Positions 34,040-42,586 of a stretch of DNA of 64,000 nucleotides are shown piece after piece; the stretch's first letter is position 1; each line of letters begins with the position of its first letter. Source of the DNA: Bacteroidales bacterium (GTDB lineage: Bacteria; Bacteroidota; Bacteroidia; Bacteroidales; F082). A program made the translations under genes and the position numbers. The notes beneath the pieces are model-generated. The model was not told the origin of the DNA. It searched no databases and was given only the letters and a program-made list of their open reading frames with translations. The stretch is taken from positions 20,283 through 84,282 of the forward strand of contig JALNZU010000013.1 of NCBI GenBank assembly GCA_023229245.1. Direction: 5' to 3'.

Positions 34040-35614
34040 GTGAAAATTGCAGTCGCACAACGTAACTTCCATCAGGGGAATATCCCTCACAATACAGCTA
34101 TCATCCTGAGCTCCATAAAGGAAGCCAGAAAGAATAAAGCAGAGCTACTCATAGTTGCCGGATACGCTTTAACCGGCTATCCACTATACGATCTGACCAC
34201 CTACGACAGCTTTGTATATCAGATACATAACAGCTTACAACAAATAGCCGATGCCTGCCAGGATATAGCTTTCCTGACAGCTACACCTTATTACTCTGAT
34301 GAAAAACAACTCCACTATGGTGTGGCACACTGCTTTCAAGGTAATATTGAATATTTAGGGGAAACCCTTTATCCAAATCTTCAACCAGATCTAAAGCATT
34401 TGACTGTGAAAGCCCATGCCATTTCCATGATCATTGGAGATACATCAGCTTCGTTTGCAGCTATTGAACAACTGACCACTCTCGGGAATACCGACCTTTT
34501 AATCTATTTATCTGCTACTCCATTTGATTACAGTTTACCGACAAGACGAATAGATCAACTAACGTTACTAACTAAGCAATTGAACACTCCCCTACTCTTT
34601 GTAAATCATATAGGAGCCTCTACTGATCTTCTGTTTGAAGGTTCTTCTATGGCTTTTTCAGCTGAGGGCAGCTTGGTTGTTTCAGCCGGTTTGTTTCAGG
34701 AACATATGTTTTATGTGGATAGCTCTCAATTACACTCTAACAGCTACGAATCTCTTTTAATTGATATTCCAGATAAATCCACTCTCATACGGGATGCATT
34801 AGTCTTAGGGATACAGGACTTCTTTTATAAATCGGGTTTTCGTCAGGCTGTGCTTGGGTTATCAGGTGGCCTTGACTCGGCAGTTACTGCGGTATTAGCT
34901 GTCGAAGCCCTTGGGGCAGAAAATGTGTTGGGTGTGATGATGCCATCCCAATTCTCAACCGAGCATTCACTCATCGATGCAAGGCAATTGGCACTGAACC
35001 TGCAAATACAAACTGAGCTGATCCCGATTGAATCTCAGTTTCATGCGGTTATGAACAGTTTACAGTATGTCTTTAAGAACAAGGAATTCGGTATCACGGA
35101 AGAAAATATTCAAGCACGCCTACGTGGTTTACTGCTTATGGCAATCTCCAATAAATCAGGGCATATCGTGCTCAACTCCAGTAATAAAAGTGAGGCTGCT
35201 GTAGGATACGGAACGCTTTATGGCGATATGAGCGGCAGCTTGTCGGTTTTAGGCGATGTGTATAAAACAGAAGTATATCAATTAGCAGAATTAATCAATC
35301 GCGAAAAGGATGTTATCCCAGTGAACATCATTCAAAAGCCTCCTTCTGCCGAACTTAGTCCCGGACAAAAAGACAGCGACAGCTTACCAGCTTACAAGCT
35401 GTTAGATGCTCTGTTATTTCAATTTATCGAAGAAAGCAAAGGCTCTGACGAACTGGTTAAGGATGGCTTTGATCCCGAATTGGTAAAACGTATTATATCT
35501 TTAGTCAACCGAAGTGAGTTCAAACGCTTTCAGGCACCCCCTGTCCTAAAAGTGTCACCCCGAACGCTAAAAACAGACAGAAGCATGCCTCAAAACAGTT
35601 CGTTTATTATATGA
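34040..35614 (+). CDS. nadE: NAD+ synthetase with degenerate glutaminase domain
   Basis: 524 residues starting at GTG; an ATG two bases earlier is followed at once by TGA. Residues 1-245 have the nitrilase-like fold of glutamine-dependent NAD+ synthetases (ALTGYPLYDL, LIYLSATPFDYSLPTRR, FEGSSMAFSAEG), but the catalytic triad appears lost: Glu aligns with Gly41, Lys with Gly107, Cys with Gly133, and the VFDExRYF loop is missing. Residues 250-524 are an intact synthetase: LGLSGGLDSAVTAVLA, NIQARLRGLLLMAISN, LNSSNKSEAAVGYGT and KPPSAELSPGQKDSDSLP. It likely amidates deamido-NAD with free ammonia or with ammonia from a partner protein. Confidence 0.92.
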   Translation: MKIAVAQRNFHQGNIPHNTAIILSSIKEARKNKAELLIVAGYALTGYPLYDLTTYDSFVYQIHNSLQQIADACQDIAFLTATPYYSDEKQLHYGVAHCFQGNIEYLGETLYPNLQPDLKHLTVKAHAISMIIGDTSASFAAIEQLTTLGNTDLLIYLSATPFDYSLPTRRIDQLTLLTKQLNTPLLFVNHIGASTDLLFEGSSMAFSAEGSLVVSAGLFQEHMFYVDSSQLHSNSYESLLIDIPDKSTLIRDALVLGIQDFFYKSGFRQAVLGLSGGLDSAVTAVLAVEALGAENVLGVMMPSQFSTEHSLIDARQLALNLQIQTELIPIESQFHAVMNSLQYVFKNKEFGITEENIQARLRGLLLMAISNKSGHIVLNSSNKSEAAVGYGTLYGDMSGSLSVLGDVYKTEVYQLAELINREKDVIPVNIIQKPPSAELSPGQKDSDSLPAYKLLDALLFQFIEESKGSDELVKDGFDPELVKRIISLVNRSEFKRFQAPPVLKVSPRTLKTDRSMPQNSSFII

Positions 35615-35627
35615 GTATTTTTCAAAA

Positions 35628-36788
35628 ATGATTATCACTAAAAAACTGATACTAATTCTAACGCTATTGATTACTACATCTGTGCGATCACAACAAACAG
35701 ATACCCTGACCCTGTATTCAAAAGCGTTTGACAGCGAAAGGACAATTTATGTCAGCACACCAGAATTTTATACCTATCAATCTGATAAAGTCAAACTGCC
35801 AGTCATATATATATTGGACGGCCAACATGAATGGTTTGTTAATCCGCTGTTGAGTACAATCAAGTATTTACAATATACACATCAGATCCCACAGGCTATA
35901 ATAGTAAGTATTCCACTATCAGACCGAAATAAGGAATGCACGATAACAAGCTTAGAAAACGATGAACTAGCTTTGCATAGGTTCATCACCGAGGAAGTGG
36001 ATAAAAAAATACAGTCTTACCAGCCGAATACTTATAAAATAATTATCGGACACTCTTTTTCGGCATCCTTTGCTCTTTATTCATTTCTGAAAGCACCGGA
36101 ATACTATTCAGCCGTGATCGCACACACACCTATGGATAGCTTTAAGGAGCTTATATCAGCCTTTGAAAGCAACCCGGAAACAGACCAAACAAAAATATCA
36201 GTTTCAATTGGAGGCAAATCAAAAAGTCAAGACTATTACCATCGAAAAACATTTGATAAGCTCCAAACAGAATTTCCACAATTTTTTAGTACAATCCATA
36301 CATTTATCGCCGATAATTCAGGACATACAGCAGTGCCAATAGTAGCTAACCCATACCTGTTGACAAATATATTTTCAAGTTTTAATGACAGATATTCAGA
36401 TATTGCAAAAGTTGATGAAGAGTATAAGATCATTACAAGACCTTCTTCTGTACAGGAAGAAATGTCCCACATAGAATTGGCATCAAAAATAGGTGACTAC
36501 TTTTATCCGCCAGAGATTGCAGAGGTAAACGGAATTGCATCCCGATATTGGAACAGCGATCTAAATACATACGCAATAGCCGTTTATGAAATGGCGATCA
36601 CTTATTATCCAATGTACTATGATTTTCATCTTCAGCTGTACGATTTGTTATTATCCACAGATAAAATACGTGCAAAACATCATTTAGAAACAGCTAAAGA
36701 GCTTATCCTATCAGTAGAAACGAACACATTGGAACAGCTTGAATTATTAGATGAAATTAATCAGGAAAGAATGAAAAACGGCTGGTAA
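35628..36788 (+). CDS. Secreted alpha/beta-hydrolase esterase (IroE/Fes-like)
   Basis: 386 residues. Signal peptide to about residue 21 (VRSQQ). The putative esterase domain (to about 260) has LPVIYILDGQHEW, the nucleophile elbow GHSFSASFALY and the catalytic His in NSGHTAVP; an Asp near KISVSIGG or the preceding loop would finish the triad. The C-terminal 120 residues are helical with a tetratrico-like repeat (YAIAVYEMAITYYPMYYDF). Such proteins hydrolyse siderophore or carbohydrate-linked esters, but the substrate here is not known. It follows nadE by 13 bases and is probably co-transcribed. Confidence 0.83.
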   Translation: MIITKKLILILTLLITTSVRSQQTDTLTLYSKAFDSERTIYVSTPEFYTYQSDKVKLPVIYILDGQHEWFVNPLLSTIKYLQYTHQIPQAIIVSIPLSDRNKECTITSLENDELALHRFITEEVDKKIQSYQPNTYKIIIGHSFSASFALYSFLKAPEYYSAVIAHTPMDSFKELISAFESNPETDQTKISVSIGGKSKSQDYYHRKTFDKLQTEFPQFFSTIHTFIADNSGHTAVPIVANPYLLTNIFSSFNDRYSDIAKVDEEYKIITRPSSVQEEMSHIELASKIGDYFYPPEIAEVNGIASRYWNSDLNTYAIAVYEMAITYYPMYYDFHLQLYDLLLSTDKIRAKHHLETAKELILSVETNTLEQLELLDEINQERMKNGW

Positions 36789-36969
36789 GGGGCTTCTCTG
36801 TTATGGGCAGAATGTTGTGATGACACTACATAAGGCTTAAAAAGTTCGGTAGCAATGCCAGTGTCTGTGCGTTATTAAGTTGAAATTTTTGCCACCGTTA
36901 AAAATAAAGTTACAGCAACAGTATGTATCGAGGATTCAGCTTTTTTCTTCTAATTTTAAATCTCATATT

Positions 36970-37794
36970 ATGGTTTCATTTTTTTCTATACTTCTCATCA
37001 TTATAGCCATTTATTATGCGTTTGTTTGGTCGAATAGGGCTCGGTCATCAACCTCAAAGAAATCTGTTAGGCGTGCTGGCGGCTATTCCAAGTGGATTGG
37101 AGGTGGTTTAGGATGGGCTTTTGGTGGTCCCATAGGTGCTATATTAGGTTTTGCCTTTGGCAAGATGTACGATGACCAGCGGCAACAGCCTTCAATAGAT
37201 ACCATTTCAACTTTGCAAGGCGATTTCATGGCCAGTCTGCTTATACTCACCGCAGCCCTGATGAAGTCGGATGGAAAGGTAAAACGTTCTGAGTTAGACT
37301 ATGTGAAGCAGTTTTTAAGACAAAACTTTGGCAATGAAACGGCACAAGAATATCTGCTGATGCTGCGTGAGTTTTTGAAGCAAGATATCCATATTCAGCA
37401 AGTTGCAATGCAGATTGGACGGTTCATGGATTATCCTGCCCGTTTGCAGCTGATACATTATTTGTTTGGATTAGCTGCTGCCGACACTTACTTGTCGCCT
37501 CAGGAAATAGACTTGATATCCAGAATAGCTGCCTATTGCGGTGTGGCTCCCGGCGATCTAAACTCCATAAAAGCCATGTTCGTCAAAGAAACAGATAGCG
37601 CATATAAGATATTGGAGATCAGCTCGGATGCCGAGATTGCTGACATCAAAAAAGCCTATCGTGAAATGGCGATGAAATATCATCCGGATAAGGTTAGCCA
37701 CCTTGGAGAAGACATACGCCTGGCAGCTGAAAAAAAGTTTCAAACCGTTACAGAAGCTTATGAAACGATCAAAAAAGAACGTGGATTCAACTAA
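36970..37794 (+). CDS. DjlA-like TerB/DnaJ co-chaperone
   Basis: 274 residues. One N-terminal transmembrane helix (SFFSILLIIIAIYYAFVW), a glycine-rich stretch (GGGLGWAFGGPIGAILGFAF), a TerB-like helical domain (about residues 85-195, DGKVKRSELDYVKQFL) and a C-terminal J domain with the essential HPD in AMKYHPDKVSHLGE. This is the DjlA order: membrane-anchored with the J domain in the cytoplasm, where it stimulates DnaK. An upstream in-frame start at 36880 would precede the membrane helix with 30 unlikely residues, so 36970 is used. Confidence 0.9.
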   Translation: MVSFFSILLIIIAIYYAFVWSNRARSSTSKKSVRRAGGYSKWIGGGLGWAFGGPIGAILGFAFGKMYDDQRQQPSIDTISTLQGDFMASLLILTAALMKSDGKVKRSELDYVKQFLRQNFGNETAQEYLLMLREFLKQDIHIQQVAMQIGRFMDYPARLQLIHYLFGLAAADTYLSPQEIDLISRIAAYCGVAPGDLNSIKAMFVKETDSAYKILEISSDAEIADIKKAYREMAMKYHPDKVSHLGEDIRLAAEKKFQTVTEAYETIKKERGFN

Positions 37795-37805
37795 GCCGTA
37801 ACAAG

Positions 37806-39722
37806 CTATTTATAAAACCGCCAACTTACACCAAAATAAAACTTAGGATCGGGCATAGGATGATGCGGGGTGGTGTAATAGGTATGACTCTCCATGAAAC
37901 CTAAAAGATTAACTAGTTGTATATACAACCTTGCTCTTTTCACTTTAAGTGCCAGATGCACATCTAGATAAGGAAAATCGCCTATCTCTTTTTCAAACTG
38001 CAAATAAAACGAACGGGTAGCCGGCATCCATGCATCGGCCAAATAGCTGCTGAACCATTTCAGTTCCATGCCCGGCTGAATAGTAGCTGCTTTGCCAAAG
38101 ATGTCAGATGTATAGGTAATCTTCAGGTGAGCCGTTATATCAGGTATATGCAGTAGGGTATCATTATCAGTCTTCTGCAGATGAACACTTCCAGTCATAT
38201 CAAATTTTCCAAGCTTCAGCTGCAGATTGCTATAAAGGTTAAAAAGGCTGAACGTACCACTTGTCTGGGCCGGCCAGGCAAACTTATCTATATACAGATA
38301 TTTATCCAAAAGATGCCAATGCCCTCCTACGGTAAATCCTTTGAAATGGTACCCACCATGAGCACTTAGGATACGCTCGCTTAAAAAGTCATTTTCCCAT
38401 CGGAAATGGTTGGAATCAAAATAGCGAAAAAACCATGAGGCTGACTGATTGATTAAGCTAACCCGAAAAAACAAATCTCCCAGATTACGCGATTCAGTCC
38501 CTAAATATTGGCGGACACCTCCTTTAAGCTGCAAATCGCCTGTTGCTACACTCCCTGTGATAAGCTTTACAGTGCCATCAATAAAAAACGAACGGAATAA
38601 AGATATCTGTATCCCTCCATAAGGATTCAACTGCCAGTCGCTGCGCCCTCCAAGGCTGTCCGGTGCCTGGCTGTTTACACTCTCAATTCCGGCATATAAA
38701 TAAAAAGGCGGTTGCTGTGTGGCTGGTTCTACTCCAAGATTATTCCATTGCAGCCTGTTTCTCAGCACAGAGACATACAACGAATCGAAGGTTTGAGTAG
38801 AATCCAACACCTGATCGTAAGGAGCATAAAAAGGCTCTAAGGGACTTCTTTCGGTATATATAAATTGATTACGTTGATATTCAAGCTGATGAGAAATACG
38901 TCCAAGTCCAACCGCTCTTACCTCCTCCACGCTATCATTGATCCAAACTTTTCTGGGAAAAGCTACTACATATTCCTGTTCAAGACCAAAACCTGACTGC
39001 TTGATCATATTTTCGGCATCAATCAGATGGACGGGTAACAACCTTCGATCGGTCTCCCTATTCTCCTCAAAATCGGCATCATCCTGAATACCACCGTTTT
39101 CGCCCATCTCCATCTTATTATAAAAATAATGAGCTAAAAGCCGGTATCTCTGGTTGTTAGTTGAATATCGGCCAGTAAAATAAACATGGTTGTTATTGAT
39201 CTTGGTATTTTTATATATGCCGGGCGAATTGACTAAAGAGTAGTGCATTCCGATAAAGAGTCGGGGACGAATTTCACGCGCAAAACGAGCTTTCAGATGC
39301 TGCTCTTTCTTTGAACCCATCATATAATTGAGTTCAGTGAAAGGCTGCAAAGGCATTAAGTAATGGATATTATTGGAGTTACGCAAGAAATTGCGATATG
39401 CAGGCTGATATACATCAAAACCATTTCTGAAAAAGGGCTGCCAAATCAGGCTTTGATGCGCAGTGGATGTATTACTCAAACTCTGTAGCAGACTGCCGTT
39501 CTGTCGAAGCAGGTCTAAGCTTCCAAGATCAACAAGGCTAGTGTCAATAAACCGTTCAGGAACTAAATACAAACTATCAAAGCTACGAATGAAATAACGC
39601 ACATAAGTTGAATCAATAAAATGTTTTTCTGCGTCAGTCTGAGCTTTCATCACTAATGTGCTACCTACACCAAGCCATATAAAAAGCAATATGAATGAAA
39701 GACGTATATCGAAAATCCGCAT
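37806..39722 (-). CDS. Putative porin, large outer-membrane beta-barrel
   Basis: 638 residues. Signal peptide to about residue 28 (VMKAQ). The mature protein is rich in aromatic amphipathic strands (HYLMPLQPFTELNYMMGS, LFIGMHYSLVNSPGIY, HVYFTGRYSTNNQRYRLLA) and ends in the strand FYFGVSWRFYK with a penultimate aromatic, as expected for BamA-inserted barrels. It resembles the Bacteroidota 'putative porin' family. The substrate is unknown. It converges with the DjlA-like gene (11 bases apart). Confidence 0.85.
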   Translation of the reverse strand: MRIFDIRLSFILLFIWLGVGSTLVMKAQTDAEKHFIDSTYVRYFIRSFDSLYLVPERFIDTSLVDLGSLDLLRQNGSLLQSLSNTSTAHQSLIWQPFFRNGFDVYQPAYRNFLRNSNNIHYLMPLQPFTELNYMMGSKKEQHLKARFAREIRPRLFIGMHYSLVNSPGIYKNTKINNNHVYFTGRYSTNNQRYRLLAHYFYNKMEMGENGGIQDDADFEENRETDRRLLPVHLIDAENMIKQSGFGLEQEYVVAFPRKVWINDSVEEVRAVGLGRISHQLEYQRNQFIYTERSPLEPFYAPYDQVLDSTQTFDSLYVSVLRNRLQWNNLGVEPATQQPPFYLYAGIESVNSQAPDSLGGRSDWQLNPYGGIQISLFRSFFIDGTVKLITGSVATGDLQLKGGVRQYLGTESRNLGDLFFRVSLINQSASWFFRYFDSNHFRWENDFLSERILSAHGGYHFKGFTVGGHWHLLDKYLYIDKFAWPAQTSGTFSLFNLYSNLQLKLGKFDMTGSVHLQKTDNDTLLHIPDITAHLKITYTSDIFGKAATIQPGMELKWFSSYLADAWMPATRSFYLQFEKEIGDFPYLDVHLALKVKRARLYIQLVNLLGFMESHTYYTTPHHPMPDPKFYFGVSWRFYK

Positions 39723-40142
39723 CGCAGAGGTTTTAAGGCCGTAAAATTACGCATATCCTCCTACACTCACCTAAACTTTAGCAGACAAACGGCTCATCAA
39801 TTGATAATAAGTAGATTAACTTTGATTGAACTATACTCGCAAACAAATAGATTATTCGATTGTTATGATAAAACCTTTTGGTGTCTTTTATAATGGTCGA
39901 TAGTGCGTTTAACAAGATATGAGCAGGTCAGTATTCTCTACTATGAAGGTCAACAAGTCAAATGTTTTTTATGTATCCAAACCTAAAGAGCCTACCTTTG
40001 CCACAGCTTAGGATTCCATGTTCTGAACAAATAGTGTTGCATGAGGACACAGGCTTTTGTAATCAACAAGTTACTTACTGTATTTGATTAAAAATTATGG
40101 AGATTAGTAAGATCACTGAATCAATATAAAAACAAGGAATGC
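39723..40142. other. Divergent intergenic region before korA
   Basis: 420 bases. A -7 box TACCTTTG at 39993-40000 would give korA a 135-base leader. No structure stands out in that leader. Confidence 0.4.
39993..40000 (+). promoter_or_regulatory. -7 box upstream of korA
   Basis: TACCTTTG with a weak -33 TATG at 39970-39973. The long distance to the ATG at 40143 lowers confidence. Confidence 0.4.
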
Positions 40143-41270
40143 ATGACACACACCACCACATCGCGAACAGCTTTTATTGACGGCTCTCGATTGATCGTCG
40201 AGGCTTTGGTTCAAACGGGTGCCGAAGTCTTTGTAGGCTACCCCATCACTCCGGCCAATTTATTATACTCATATGCCAACAGACGTTTTCCTACTATGAT
40301 GGCAGCACCTGACGAGATCACAGCTTTGCAATGGATGTCGGGTTTTGCTACTTTAGGAAAGCTTCCGGTTACTGCCACAGCCTTTCCGGGATATGCGCTG
40401 ATGGTAGAGTCAATCAATATGGCGTTGATGATGGAGCTGCCTATGGTCGTCATCCTGGCACAACGGTTAGGGCCTGCCACAGGTACTGCTACAGCAGGTG
40501 CACAAGGCGATCTGAATCTTGTACATGGAACTGTATCAGGTGGGTTTCAGATACCTACATTTTGTATCAGCAACTTAGACGACTGCTGGAGCTTGAGCGC
40601 CAAAGCGGTTGAAACAGCTATGCAACTACGTACTCCGGTCGTACTACTTACTTCCAAAGAAATGGTGATGACACAGATGAGCTACGACTTAAACCGGCTT
40701 ACTCCATTAAAAAAATCAACATTAAAGCATTATACCGGCACTGAACCATACAAACCTTATCATACCGATGAAAGTTTAATACCTGAATTTTTGCCCATCA
40801 GCCAAAGCACTCATCAGGTACGCTTCACCGCTTCTACACATAATAAGGCCGGCATACTTCAAAACACTACCCCTGAAGCCCTTGATAACACCAAACGGCT
40901 AAAAGATAAATTAGACCTACATGCTGATTTTCTGTTGCATTATCATTACGAAGAAGACAATCATGCTAAGGTGTTGGTAATTAGCTTTGACCAAACAGCA
41001 CAAGCAGCCCGTGAAGCTGTAGCTATATTGCGACAGCAAGGTACTAAAGTAGCTCACTTAATAGCCAAAACATTGTTTCCCATACCTCAAAAATATTATG
41101 AGATCAGCGCATTATATTCACATATCATAGTAGCAGAAGAAAACTTAGATGGTCAATATCGTCGATTGCTATTCGGATCAGCCCCAAACACTAACGTTAG
41201 CGGTGTCAATGCTATTGGACGCATGATACATCCGGATGAAATCATAGAGGAGGTTAAAAAACATGAGTAA
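40143..41270 (+). CDS. korA: 2-oxoacid:ferredoxin oxidoreductase alpha subunit
   Basis: 375 residues. Typical alpha-subunit features: EVFVGYPITPANLLYSYA (pyrimidine-binding domain), ATAFPGYALMVESINMALMMELP written in part as FPGYALMVESINMA, QRLGPATGTATAGAQGDL, and a C-terminal domain with VLVISFDQTAQAAREAV. With the beta subunit it decarboxylates a 2-oxoacid with CoA and reduces ferredoxin. The KorA type is the best guess; pyruvate or branched-chain oxoacids cannot be excluded. Its last 8 bases overlap the start of the beta-gamma gene. No gamma domain is fused here; it is on the partner. Confidence 0.85.
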   Translation: MTHTTTSRTAFIDGSRLIVEALVQTGAEVFVGYPITPANLLYSYANRRFPTMMAAPDEITALQWMSGFATLGKLPVTATAFPGYALMVESINMALMMELPMVVILAQRLGPATGTATAGAQGDLNLVHGTVSGGFQIPTFCISNLDDCWSLSAKAVETAMQLRTPVVLLTSKEMVMTQMSYDLNRLTPLKKSTLKHYTGTEPYKPYHTDESLIPEFLPISQSTHQVRFTASTHNKAGILQNTTPEALDNTKRLKDKLDLHADFLLHYHYEEDNHAKVLVISFDQTAQAAREAVAILRQQGTKVAHLIAKTLFPIPQKYYEISALYSHIIVAEENLDGQYRRLLFGSAPNTNVSGVNAIGRMIHPDEIIEEVKKHE

Positions 41271-42543
41271 ACAATTTCTTACCGACAGCAAGGCCTTACC
41301 ATTTTGTAAAGGCTGCGGTCATACAGGAGTAGCCCAGAACACCGAGAGGGCTTTGCAACAGTTGGGATATGATCCATTAGACGTAATTTTTGTGACCGAC
41401 ATAGGTTGTCATGGCATTATTGACAAAAATCTGGTCAGCCACACCGTTCATGGACTTCATGGGCGCTCAGTAGCTATAGCGGGTGGGATAGCTGCCGGAC
41501 TACCCAAAGACAGCAATAAAAAAGTTATTGTCTTTATAGGCGATGGTGGAGCTACTATAGGGATGCAGCATCTGATGATTGCAGCTCATCACAACTTTTC
41601 AATGACGGTAATTGTTCACAACAATATGCTTTATGGGATGACAGGAGGGCAACCCAGTGAGTTCACCCCTGAGGGATTTAACACACCTACAACTCCACAT
41701 CGTTCATCAGCAGGCGCCATTGATATATGCAAGGTAGCAGAAGCGGCAGGAGCAGCATACGTTAGCCGGATATTTGGTATAGGCAACTTCACTGCCGAAT
41801 TAGCCGAGGCCTTCTCACAACCTGGCTTTTCATTAGTTGAAGTAATGGAGCTTTGCACCAGTTATGGTCTCAAATCCAATCCAGGCATGAAATTAAAAAA
41901 CCTGATAGAAGAAGCAGAAATAGAGTTTATAAAATATACCAACGAGACTAAGAAAAGCTCCGAGCTCCCTGATTATGAGGGGCATCGCCTATCGCTTATC
42001 ACTGATCAGTTAGTCATACCACAAGAATATACAGCAGATAGCACGCACAAAATCAGTATCCTATTAGCCGGATCAGCCGGAGAAGGTACCCAGTCGGCAG
42101 CCGAGTTTTTAGCCCGTACTGCCATGCTATCCGGCTTGCACGTTACACGAAAAAGCCATGTGCCGGTGACGGTAGGCGTGGGTTTCTCAGCATCGGAAGT
42201 AATCATATCCAAAGAACCTATCTATTATACCGGATCATCAAAGCCCGATTATATACTGATCACTTCAAAAGATGGATTAGAATATGCCATGCCCAGACTT
42301 ACAAACGGATACAAATCAATAGTATATATGGATGCCACGCTACAAACTCCTGAAACAGCCTCTGAGATACATATCATACCGATGCGCGAAAAAGTCGGAG
42401 CACGTAATGCGGCTTTGCTCAGCGTATTCAAATTGGTTACCGACAGCCGTATGCTTAGTATGGAATCAATGATCTCTGCCTACTCACAACATAAGTTGGC
42501 AGCCAAGCTACCTATAGATACATTTTTAGATCAACTGACCTGA
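41263..42543 (+). CDS. korB: 2-oxoacid:ferredoxin oxidoreductase, fused beta-gamma subunit
   Basis: 426 residues. The beta part (1-245) starts with PFCKGCGHTGVAQ, has DIGCHGIIDKNLV and the thiamine pyrophosphate motif GDGGATIGMQHLMIAAHHN followed by MTVIVHNNMLYGMTGG. The gamma part (265-426) reads ISILLAGSAGEGTQSAAEFL, SHVPVTVGVGFSASEVIIS and ends in IDTFLDQLT; it matches the gamma domain (GGQGV-like) of this enzyme class. In the usual KorAB the gamma domain is fused to alpha. Overlap with korA implies translational coupling. No ferredoxin-like delta subunit is adjacent. Confidence 0.87.
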   Translation: MSKQFLTDSKALPFCKGCGHTGVAQNTERALQQLGYDPLDVIFVTDIGCHGIIDKNLVSHTVHGLHGRSVAIAGGIAAGLPKDSNKKVIVFIGDGGATIGMQHLMIAAHHNFSMTVIVHNNMLYGMTGGQPSEFTPEGFNTPTTPHRSSAGAIDICKVAEAAGAAYVSRIFGIGNFTAELAEAFSQPGFSLVEVMELCTSYGLKSNPGMKLKNLIEEAEIEFIKYTNETKKSSELPDYEGHRLSLITDQLVIPQEYTADSTHKISILLAGSAGEGTQSAAEFLARTAMLSGLHVTRKSHVPVTVGVGFSASEVIISKEPIYYTGSSKPDYILITSKDGLEYAMPRLTNGYKSIVYMDATLQTPETASEIHIIPMREKVGARNAALLSVFKLVTDSRMLSMESMISAYSQHKLAAKLPIDTFLDQLT

Positions 42544-42562
42544 AAAATTCATTCACTTTCAT

Positions 42563-42570
42563 TAGCTTTG
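42563..42570 (+). promoter_or_regulatory. -7 box of the beta-helix protein gene
   Basis: TAGCTTTG, exact TAnnTTTG, 16 bases before the ATG at 42587. Confidence 0.5.
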
Positions 42571-42586
42571 CTAAAAAACTAATACC

